Assembly (NCBI RefSeq): GCF_900142925.1
Contig: NZ_FRCN01000012.1
Coordinates: 1 to 64,000, forward strand
Length of the DNA: 64,000 bases
Reading direction: 5' to 3'
Source: Chitinophaga sp. CF418
GTDB taxonomy: Bacteria; Bacteroidota; Bacteroidia; Chitinophagales; Chitinophagaceae
The first letter of the stretch is position 1. Every line of letters starts with the position of its first letter. The notes below the pieces were generated by a model. The model saw only the letters and a program-made list of their open reading frames with translations, had not been told where the DNA came from and did no database searches. The translations under genes were made by a program, and so were the position numbers. This document shows, in pieces, positions 9,788-17,517 of this stretch.

Positions 9788-9821
9788 AAAAGCCTTCAAG
9801 TCTAGACACTTGAAGGCTTTT
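9788..9821 (+). terminator. Rho-independent terminator
   Basis: The inverted repeat AAAAGCCTTCAAGT / ACTTGAAGGCTTTT (14 bp) has a 6-nt loop and ends in a T-run. It lies 30 nt after the stop of the small envelope protein gene. The A-run on the 5' side makes it able to act in both directions. Confidence 0.9.
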
Positions 9822-9938
9822 CGGCTTAGTGTAAGTGTTTATTTCTTTTATTAGATAGCTCATCATCATTACAATAACCAGCCAATGAACTTTATTTTAT
9901 TATTCCTTTCCAGGTTATACGTATTGGGCATGTTATAA

Positions 9939-10202
9939 TGGGGGGGTTATTATACCCCGCAGGTTAGCAGAACGCTGTCCAATGACTATATAAAGAAAGA
10001 AGTTGTAAAAACGGAGCTGAGCGATAAAGAGCGGGAACTATTGCCACATTTTTGCTCAGAAGCAACGTATCGTGAGATCGCCGCACAGCTTTTTCTCTCG
10101 CCACGTACGGTGGAGGGACATGCCAATACCATTATGGAAAAGCTGAATGTCCGCAATCGTATCGGCCTGGTATTACTGGCGCAGAAGAAGGGTTGGATAT
10201 AA
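9939..10202 (+). pseudogene. Remnant of a LuxR-type response regulator (C-terminal half)
   Basis: Between a stop at 9936 and a stop at 10200 there are 87 open codons with no usable start. The reading includes YYTPQVSRTLSNDY, which resembles the end of a receiver domain, followed by a full LuxR/GerE helix-turn-helix: ELSDKERELL, TYREIAAQLFLSPRTVEGHA, and an end in RIGLVLLAQKKGWI. The DNA-binding helices are well preserved, but the phosphorylation domain and start codon are gone. It is a 5'-truncated gene, probably not expressed as a regulator. Confidence 0.82.
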
Positions 10203-10343
10203 GCGCATCATTCAGTCAACGATTCTTAGCTTGTCCACTACTTCTGTAACCGCGAGCCCTTTTTTAGTTTTGAATACTACTGTAATAACGAGAAAAAGGA
10301 TGTGGTGAATTGATCTTATACCCTTAATGAAGCAAAAGCTATT

Positions 10344-10694
10344 CTAACTAATAGGTTCTTCCTCTTTTTGGAATTTGGACCAGATATAATTAAAAAGCCA
10401 GGCGCCTAAAACAGCGTAAACAGGTATCGCGAAGTATGATTGAAATACAAAAGTTATCAATAGTATATTTACAACTATGGAACCCAATATCCCCAGAATA
10501 ATTCCTATAAGAGCGCCGTTTTTTCTATTTTTATTTCGTTTGAAATAGCCGATCACTCCTCCAATAATTGAACAAATCAATAAAATTTCTGTGCCTCCCA
10601 GTGCAAACATAGCTAAGTTTTTTAGTGTTAATAATCTTATTACAGCTCTCGCGAATGATTCGCAGTTCTCTTCGCTGAAAATTGAAAGTACCAA
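10344..10694 (-). CDS. Small membrane protein of unknown function
   Basis: This 116-residue product has three probable hydrophobic helices (about residues 26-48, 58-80 and 84-104) separated by the basic loop YFKRNKNRKNG. It ends in a charged tail (KFQKEEEPIS). The GXXXG-rich first helix pair (GGVIGY, IGIILGILG) recalls glycine-zipper small membrane proteins. No family is recognised with certainty. It lies alone between a LuxR remnant and a frameshifted gene. The first 20 residues contain another possible start; the exact N-terminus is unsure. Confidence 0.5.
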   Translation of the reverse strand: MVLSIFSEENCESFARAVIRLLTLKNLAMFALGGTEILLICSIIGGVIGYFKRNKNRKNGALIGIILGILGSIVVNILLITFVFQSYFAIPVYAVLGAWLFNYIWSKFQKEEEPIS

Positions 10695-10949
10695 AGCGAT
10701 TTATCCAATTATCTGCTATTTGCCTGCGCCAGGCGATTAGTCACTTGTTTGATCATTACAACAGCTCCTGCAATATATTAAATTATTTTAATATTATTCT
10801 ATTGATATTGAAAGGTTCATGCATGAACAGATCTTACCTATTGATAGTCGTAGCTTCATCAGCTGGTGGGCACGGCCACCATTATATAAATTTTAACATC
10901 TATGTAAAAAATATTTGCCCATTTTTACAGCATCAAAATACCTATATCT

Positions 10950-11444
10950 ATGTTTAAGAAGCTTATTCTGACTAAGCTCTGCTTTCTTATGCTTTTTGGA
11001 GCAATAGCGCAATCAGGAATACCCACCTACAGCCGCAGCACAACAGGATTTGAAGAACCTGAAAGCGGTTCCAGCAGAATTGTACTCATGAAAAATGGTA
11101 ACACCCTGTTTTTCCATTTTACACCCAAAAAAGGGATCGATGTTACCGTCTATGACCAGAAACATCACGAGAAAGGAATCGTAAATAACAAAGTCGACTC
11201 CTGGAAACAGAAAAAAATGAGAAGCGCCTCTCTCAAAGGCGTGTATGAAATCAACGGTCAGGCGGTGGTTTTCATACAACAATTTATTAAAAAACGCCCT
11301 ACCCTGTACCGTATGGTGTTTGACGCTAAGTCCGGCAGGAAAATAAAAGAAGACATGGTCGCCTCTATGCAGCGCGTTAGCATGGGGAAAGCTTATGGAA
11401 TGGCATTTGGAGGACTCTCTGTACTGACGACTACAAGAAAGTAG
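10950..11444 (+). pseudogene. 5' part of a frameshifted secreted protein gene
   Basis: This 164-codon reading frame starts with a signal peptide (LTKLCFLMLFGAIAQS) and runs through a beta-rich segment (RIVLMKNGNTLFFHFTPKKG, GIDVTVYDQKHHEKG) to MGKAYGMAFGGLSV. The frame then changes to LTTTRK and stops. Codons of the following frame pick up at once with DDYKKVETVMKYSQAN. Adding one base near 11421-11425 would give GLSVPDDYKKVET and join the two frames into one protein of about 459 residues. It is either a genuine frameshift mutation or a sequence error. The protein family is an uncharacterised exported one of Bacteroidota. Confidence 0.75.
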
Positions 11445-11452
11445 AGACCGTA

Positions 11453-12328
11453 ATGAAGTACAGCCAGGCTAACAAGCAATTGTATATGCTGACTGCTATC
11501 GAGGCTGAAAGCGTGAAACGTATGCCGACCATGGACAAAGGAAAAAAATCTACAGGGTTTGTACTGCAGATGAACATCTTCGATCCGTTTTCACTGGAAC
11601 TGAAGAATAAATATTTCGTAGAACATCCGAAGTTAACTGCCTATGCAGATGAACACCTGAAGGCAAAACGTAAATACCTCGGTATCATCCAGGACTTTAA
11701 GCTCAATGATGATAATACAATCACGTATATGTTTGAAGAAATGGATAACTACACTGTTACAAATACATATACATCATATACCAATGGCCGTATGAGCACC
11801 CATACCAGTACCCATTTCTATACAGACCTGGGCTCTATGGGTATCGTGAATATGGACCAGAGTGGTAAGGAGCTACGTAGTTACGCTATTGCCAAGGACC
11901 AGAAAGCTGAGGCAACGCTGTACATGTTTGACCTCTACAGCCGCAAAATGTCAAACTGGAATTTCAGAGGCCAGGGATATAGCTACAATAACCTGTCCGG
12001 TTTCTACTCCTACGACTACATGTTTGTAAATGACAAAGAATACGTTATCTATAACGAGAACGTGCGGAATACCGAGAGTGAAAAGGAAACTACTAAGGAC
12101 AATAAAAGTATGGGACGTATCAGTCTTACCAACACAATATATGCTTACTTTGATGGTTCAAAAGTTGTTAAATCGTACCTCTTCGGAGATCCTAAGAATA
12201 AAGATGAAAACAGGTTCTGCCAGCTGGAGATGAACACTGCAGCTGAAGATGGTAAATCTTTTGCAACTATGATGATCGAAAGAAAAGGCAGAGACAAACA
12301 GGCGTATATCGTATGGGTTAACTTCTAG
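11453..12328 (+). pseudogene. 3' part of the frameshifted secreted protein gene
   Basis: The frame opens upstream of its first ATG with DDYKKVETV, showing that the ATG at 11453 is internal rather than a true start. The 291 codons that follow encode a soluble beta-rich protein (LQMNIFDPFSLELKNKYF, ITYMFEEMDNYTVTNTY, MMIERKGRDKQAYIVWVNF). No enzymatic motif or membrane helix is visible. Together with the preceding frame it would form a single exported protein of unknown function. As the sequence stands, this half has neither a signal peptide nor a natural start. Confidence 0.72.
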
Positions 12329-12344
12329 GAAGTTCATATACATT

Positions 12345-12393
12345 AAAATCAAAAGAGGTGTAGTATTCATCATACTACACCTCTTTTGATTTT
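12345..12393. terminator. Strong bidirectional terminator between convergent genes
   Basis: A perfect 21-bp inverted repeat begins AAAATCAAAAGAGG on one side and ends CCTCTTTTGATTTT on the other, with a 7-nt loop (TTCATCA). It has an A-run on the left and a T-run on the right, so it can stop transcripts from both the split gene (+) and the gene ending at 12455 (-). Confidence 0.93.
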
Positions 12394-12454
12394 AATCCAG
12401 GATGAGATGAGTCATCATCATACCGCATTCTCAGCATACACCGGATAGGCTCCC

Positions 12455-13099
12455 TCAGGAGTCACGTGTTTGCAGCCCCTTCTCCCTCTCCTCCTTCATG
12501 GCCGCAAGATACTCCGGCAAACTACTCAACTCCGAAAATCCATCCTCTACAGGATCCCCCGGTAACTCCGTCATCGTATAAACATTAATATACTGGGCAA
12601 ACATTTTCTCTCCCAAAATACTCTGTAGCAAAAGAAAAATCGCTGTTTCAAGATGCTCGCTCCGTTTAACAAGCTCATAATCCTTAAAATGGATCACCAG
12701 GTTCACCTTCTGTGGCTGATCCTCATCTTCAATGGTAGTAAACCACATTTCAGATGGAGACAGATCAAGGTCTTCGTATTCGATACCCTCGTTATCTTCC
12801 TCCGCCGGTATCAATGCGGTAAACGTCCAACGATCAATTGCCGGCGCTTTTGACACCAGGAATTCTGCGTCATCGAAGAATTCTTCATCGCCTTCAGCGG
12901 TAATAATAAGCTCACCCTCATTATTCGTATTTATGCGCATTTCGTAAAACAGGCTGGTACAGTACAAATGGAGTCTTTCCGTGAGCTCTCCAAATATTTC
13001 TTCACATTCTTCCGGATCCATTTCTCTGAAAAAGCGGAAGTCATCACCTTTCTCCTCAAACCAACGCCAGAATTTTACGGCATCATTGCTTCTAAGCAT
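12455..13099 (-). CDS. Uncharacterised acidic cytosolic protein
   Basis: This 214-residue soluble, strongly acidic protein has no signal peptide or membrane helix. It begins with a helical segment (FWRWFEEKGDDFRFF), then an alternating beta region with ELIITAEGDEEFFDDAEFLV and APAIDRWTFTALIPAEED, and ends LPEYLAAMKEEREKG. This pattern matches a recurrent family of small Bacteroidota proteins without assigned function, in which the phrase LIITAEG is conserved. The compact acidic fold resembles those of immunity proteins, but no toxin is adjacent, so this is only a remark on style. It converges on the frameshifted gene across a strong terminator. Confidence 0.65.
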   Translation of the reverse strand: MLRSNDAVKFWRWFEEKGDDFRFFREMDPEECEEIFGELTERLHLYCTSLFYEMRINTNNEGELIITAEGDEEFFDDAEFLVSKAPAIDRWTFTALIPAEEDNEGIEYEDLDLSPSEMWFTTIEDEDQPQKVNLVIHFKDYELVKRSEHLETAIFLLLQSILGEKMFAQYINVYTMTELPGDPVEDGFSELSSLPEYLAAMKEEREKGLQTRDS

Positions 13100-13305
13100 A
13101 TCTTGTCCGTTTTGTGGCTATTCATAGCCGGGGGTAACATTTAAATTTATACCCGCAATTTAACGCTATTTCATCATATTACACTTCTCTCCCATCACAT
13201 CTCATATTCAATATTTTCCGACCGGGAATTTCATTTATTAAAATAAGTTCCGTACATTTTCTGACAGTCGTTATGAAAATAGAATAAAGGGACAGTATAA
13301 ATACA

Positions 13306-16300
13306 GTGAATATGAACAAATATCTGAGGCTCGCCATCCTCGGGGTATGGTACGTGTTTTCCTTGCCAGTCAATTCCTTTGCTGCCGCTCCTCCATTACT
13401 CACCTATCTGGGTATCGAACAGGGACTTTCCAATAATGCCGTGACCAGCATTTACCAGGACCACAATGGTTTTATGTGGTTTGGCACCTACGATGGATTG
13501 AACCGCTACGATGGCTACAATTTCACTGTTTACAGAAACGAATTCAATGACAGCAACTCCCTGGTCAACAACCGGATTGCCTGTATCACTGAAGATCACC
13601 ATAAACGGCTCTGGATTGGTACCCGGGGAGGTATCAGCATCTACAACAATGCCACCGGCCGTTTCTCCGGCCTTCCCTACCTGCCTTACAAAAGCACAAA
13701 GGAAAAAAAGATCCTGGTTCCGGTGAATGCTGTCCTGCCCGGAGCAAACGAGACTATATTCATCGGCACTAACGGCGAAGGACTGCTTGTTTATAATCCC
13801 TCAGGACCAGCCAGGCAGGCGCCACTCAGATATCGGGACGACCTTATTACGCATTATGAAGTCTCATCAATAACAATAGATGCATCAGGACATACCTGGC
13901 TGTTTGTGCGCAGTATCGGGCTTTGTATCTACGACAATACCAGCGGCGTAGTACGCGTGATCAATGATAATATCAGGAACGGCATCGCCTTACAGGCGGA
14001 TCATAAGGGCCAGCTATGGCTGGGGACAGACGAAGGACTGTATAAATATACAGTCGCTGCCAATACCTTTACCAGCATGCTCTCCACCCATAACAAAAGA
14101 GTAGTGCACCTCATCACAGACAGGTATAATACGCTCTGGATTGCCTCAGACGGGGAAGGTGTTTTCATGATGCCACTGTCTACAGAAAAGATCACGCGAC
14201 TGGCTTCACCGGAGAACAAAGAACTGCTTACCAGCACAGCTGTATTCTCCATCTTTGAAGATCATGAAGGCCGTAAATGGATAGGTACCCTCCGGGGAGG
14301 CGTTAATATCCTTGATCCGGGGAAAGCAGGATTTGCCCGGATCACGCATGATCCGCTGAACCCTAATAGCCTCATCAACGATTTTACACTGTCCCTTTGC
14401 GAAGATGTTGACCACAATATATGGATCGGTACCGACGGCGGTGGACTCAGTATATGGAACAGGAAACAGAACCAGTTTACCAACTTCCGACACCTGGCGG
14501 GTAATGATGCCTCCTTATGTAGCGACTTTGTAACCAGTATCACCCGCGACTTCCAGAATAATATCTGGATCTCTACCTGGGGCACAGGCATCTACCGCTA
14601 CAACAAAGCAAAACGCTCCTTTGACCATTATACCTGTTTCAACCAGGCGAATGGTACGGAGGACAAAAACACCTGGCTGCTCTACGAGGATGCAGCCAAA
14701 ACATTGTGGGCAGGCGTATGTACCGGCAGTCCGCTATATCGCTACAACAGGGAGACTAACCGCTTTGAAGTATTCGACAGTCGTCTTACCAATATTCTTT
14801 CCATGGCGGAAGATAATAAGGGCGACTTCTGGGCTGGCGACTATACATCGCTGATAAAGATTGACAGAACGACTAAGCATCACCAAACATATAATATCGG
14901 TTATCCCGTCCGGGTATTTCACCAGGACAAAGCCGGTAATTGCTGGATAGGTACCGAAGGCGGAGGTCTGCTCCTCTTCAACAGGGAAACCGGCACCTAT
15001 GTGCGATATACCAAAGCAGACGGTCTTTCCAACAACTCCATCCTGAAAATACTGGAGGACAAAAGCGGTAACCTGTGGATCAGCACGTTCTACGGTATCT
15101 CAAAATTCAATCCCCGGCAGAAGACGTTCAAGAACTATTCACAATCAGACGGACTACTTTCCAATCAGCTGAACTATAATGCGGCATTGGCACTGCCATC
15201 CGGCGAGTTTATATTTGGCGGCCTCAAAGGACTGAATATTTTCTACCCTGACAGCCTGCCCTCTTTCTCCGGCACGCCCGGTATACTGCTGACAGGCTTA
15301 AAAGTGGATAATATTCCTATCGAACAGGCAGCCCGGTATGTTACCGGAAGAACTACTGATCATATCACCTCACTGAAGATACCTTATAATAAAGCAGTGC
15401 TGGCGTTTGATTTCGTATCGCCCGAGTACTCTGCTCCCGACAAGATAGATTACGCTTATTATCTGGACGGATGGGACAAAGGATGGAACTATGTCGGCAA
15501 ATCCAGAACAGCGAACTATACCCGCCTGCATGAAGGCAATTATACCTTCCGGATAAAAACGACCAATACCGAAGGCGTCTGGAATACCCGGGAATATACC
15601 CTGCAGATAACCATCCTCCCACCCTGGTACCGTACCTGGTGGGCATACCTGCTGTATCTGGCAGCCATCGCAGGGATGGCATATACCTACCTGCAGTATA
15701 AGGCCCAGAAAACAAAGGCGGCCTTCGATATACGCCTGGCCCGCCTGGAAACAGAGAAAGAAAAAGAACTGAACGAAAAGAAACTGGCCTTCTTCACGAA
15801 TATCTCTCATGAGTTCAGAACACCACTGACGCTGATCATCAATCCCGTCAAGGAGCTATTGAACCACAGCGACAAAACACCCGGCAACGGACTGGAAGTC
15901 GTATACCGGAATGCCCGGCGGTTACTTAGTCTTGTAGACCAACTGCTGTTGTTCCGTAAAGCAGACAGTGAAATGGACAGGCTGAAAATCACCCGGCTCG
16001 ACTTTCATAACCTTTGCAGAGAGGTATACCTGTCCTTCAGCCAGCAGGCCAAAGCAAAACAGATCGATTATATATTCAACTGCTCCACCCCGCAGCTTGA
16101 AGTATATGCAGACAGGGAAAAGATTGAGATCGTACTGTTTAACCTGTTGTCAAACGCCCTGAAGTTCACACCTGAGAATGGAACAGTCAGCTTTATTGTT
16201 GACGAAGACGGGGAAACCATTACCGTCAACATCACCGACACCGGCTGCGGCATCAGCGAAGATGCGGGGCAACGACTGTTCGAAAAGTTCTACCAGGTAA

Positions 16301-17394
16301 AGGAAAAGCAGACCTCCGGTAAAGCCGGTTTCGGTATCGGGCTATACCTGTCAAAACATTTCATCGAAAGCCATAAAGGTGGGATATCTTTCACCAGTTC
16401 CCCCGGACAAGGTACCTCCTTTACCGTACAGCTCAGAAAAGGCACCAGCCATTTCGCCGGACAGTACATTTTTGAAGAGATGACCGACGACCCGGCCATG
16501 CTGGAAGAGCTGATGGGCAATATCACCAGCGAAATATCCCTCGAACGGCCGGGGGCGGACAATGAACAAAGCCCCCTGGAAGATATTTTCACCAGTAAAC
16601 GGTCTATACTGGTGGTGGATGACAATGCCGAGATCAGGGGTTACCTGCAATTGCTGTTCCGCGAGAAGTTCATTTTCCTGGAGGCAGATAATGGGGAGGA
16701 CGGTCTGAAGTTAGCCCGGGAACATTACCCTGATATCATTATAAGTGACGTGCTCATGAAGGGAATGGATGGAATGGAACTGTGTAATACCATTAAACAG
16801 GATCCGACCCTCAGCCATATACCGGTGATCCTGCTCACTGGCAATCCCTCCCAGGAGATCAAACTAAAGGGCATTGAGTGTGGTGCGGACGACTACATTA
16901 CAAAACCCTTTGAACAGGATCTGCTGCTGGCCCGTATTGAGAACATCCTCCAGAACAGGAATGCCCTGCAGGGTTACTTTTTCGACAAGATCACACTGAA
17001 AAAGAACGACGCCAGGATCTCCACCGAATACAAACACTTCCTGGAACGCTGCATCACCGTCGTGGAGGACAACCTGGACAAGGACACTTTTAACATTAAA
17101 ATGCTGGCCGCAGAAATAGGCATGAGCCATTCCAATCTTTACAAGAAGGTAAAATCCATTTCAGGTCATTCCGTCAATGCCTTTATTCGCTTTATCCGTT
17201 TGCGCCGGGCGGCAGTCTTGCTGCTTAGTACAGATTGTAATGTGAACGAAGCCGCCTTTGGGGTAGGCCTCAATGACATGAAATATTTCAGGAAGCAATT
17301 CTCAAAGCTTTTCGGTATGAACCCTTCTGAATACATCAAAAAGTATCGCAGCTCCTTTAACAAGGATTTTAACGTGGTGAACTGGAAAGAATAG
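13306..17394 (+). CDS. Hybrid two-component system regulator (HTCS) of PUL 1
   Basis: This 1362-residue one-protein signalling system starts with a signal peptide (residues 1-27). A periplasmic double beta-propeller follows (about 30-670), with repeated WIGT.GG.SI / GLSNN...I.ED..G..WI units, then a Y_Y_Y domain (about 690-765) and one membrane helix (about 778-798). The histidine kinase has phospho-acceptor His835 in NISHEFRTPLTL, an N-box NLLSNALKF and a G-box DTGCGI. The receiver domain has acceptor Asp1148 (IIISDVLMKGMDG). A C-terminal AraC helix-turn-helix (about 1245-1355) completes the protein. It should sense an oligosaccharide in the periplasm and activate the SusC-SusD-GH43 genes just downstream. 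A second ATG two codons later is equally possible. Confidence 0.95.
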   Translation: MNMNKYLRLAILGVWYVFSLPVNSFAAAPPLLTYLGIEQGLSNNAVTSIYQDHNGFMWFGTYDGLNRYDGYNFTVYRNEFNDSNSLVNNRIACITEDHHKRLWIGTRGGISIYNNATGRFSGLPYLPYKSTKEKKILVPVNAVLPGANETIFIGTNGEGLLVYNPSGPARQAPLRYRDDLITHYEVSSITIDASGHTWLFVRSIGLCIYDNTSGVVRVINDNIRNGIALQADHKGQLWLGTDEGLYKYTVAANTFTSMLSTHNKRVVHLITDRYNTLWIASDGEGVFMMPLSTEKITRLASPENKELLTSTAVFSIFEDHEGRKWIGTLRGGVNILDPGKAGFARITHDPLNPNSLINDFTLSLCEDVDHNIWIGTDGGGLSIWNRKQNQFTNFRHLAGNDASLCSDFVTSITRDFQNNIWISTWGTGIYRYNKAKRSFDHYTCFNQANGTEDKNTWLLYEDAAKTLWAGVCTGSPLYRYNRETNRFEVFDSRLTNILSMAEDNKGDFWAGDYTSLIKIDRTTKHHQTYNIGYPVRVFHQDKAGNCWIGTEGGGLLLFNRETGTYVRYTKADGLSNNSILKILEDKSGNLWISTFYGISKFNPRQKTFKNYSQSDGLLSNQLNYNAALALPSGEFIFGGLKGLNIFYPDSLPSFSGTPGILLTGLKVDNIPIEQAARYVTGRTTDHITSLKIPYNKAVLAFDFVSPEYSAPDKIDYAYYLDGWDKGWNYVGKSRTANYTRLHEGNYTFRIKTTNTEGVWNTREYTLQITILPPWYRTWWAYLLYLAAIAGMAYTYLQYKAQKTKAAFDIRLARLETEKEKELNEKKLAFFTNISHEFRTPLTLIINPVKELLNHSDKTPGNGLEVVYRNARRLLSLVDQLLLFRKADSEMDRLKITRLDFHNLCREVYLSFSQQAKAKQIDYIFNCSTPQLEVYADREKIEIVLFNLLSNALKFTPENGTVSFIVDEDGETITVNITDTGCGISEDAGQRLFEKFYQVKEKQTSGKAGFGIGLYLSKHFIESHKGGISFTSSPGQGTSFTVQLRKGTSHFAGQYIFEEMTDDPAMLEELMGNITSEISLERPGADNEQSPLEDIFTSKRSILVVDDNAEIRGYLQLLFREKFIFLEADNGEDGLKLAREHYPDIIISDVLMKGMDGMELCNTIKQDPTLSHIPVILLTGNPSQEIKLKGIECGADDYITKPFEQDLLLARIENILQNRNALQGYFFDKITLKKNDARISTEYKHFLERCITVVEDNLDKDTFNIKMLAAEIGMSHSNLYKKVKSISGHSVNAFIRFIRLRRAAVLLLSTDCNVNEAAFGVGLNDMKYFRKQFSKLFGMNPSEYIKKYRSSFNKDFNVVNWKE

Positions 17395-17517
17395 CCCGTT
17401 TTTACCATTTTAGCGCCCATATTTGATCATTTCCCCCCCGTGTTCTGCCGGCAGGTGGTCATATCATTGCATTGAACAACGACCAATCTTCCACGGTACA
17501 AAAATTAAAACGCTGTC

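Noticed and set aside
10682..10957. 91-codon plus-strand frame between two genes
   Set aside because: It has no ribosome binding site and no family-like sequence, and it overlaps the ends of both neighbours.
12455..13099. Immunity protein
   Set aside because: The protein is small and acidic, but no toxin gene lies beside it and no immunity family was recognised.
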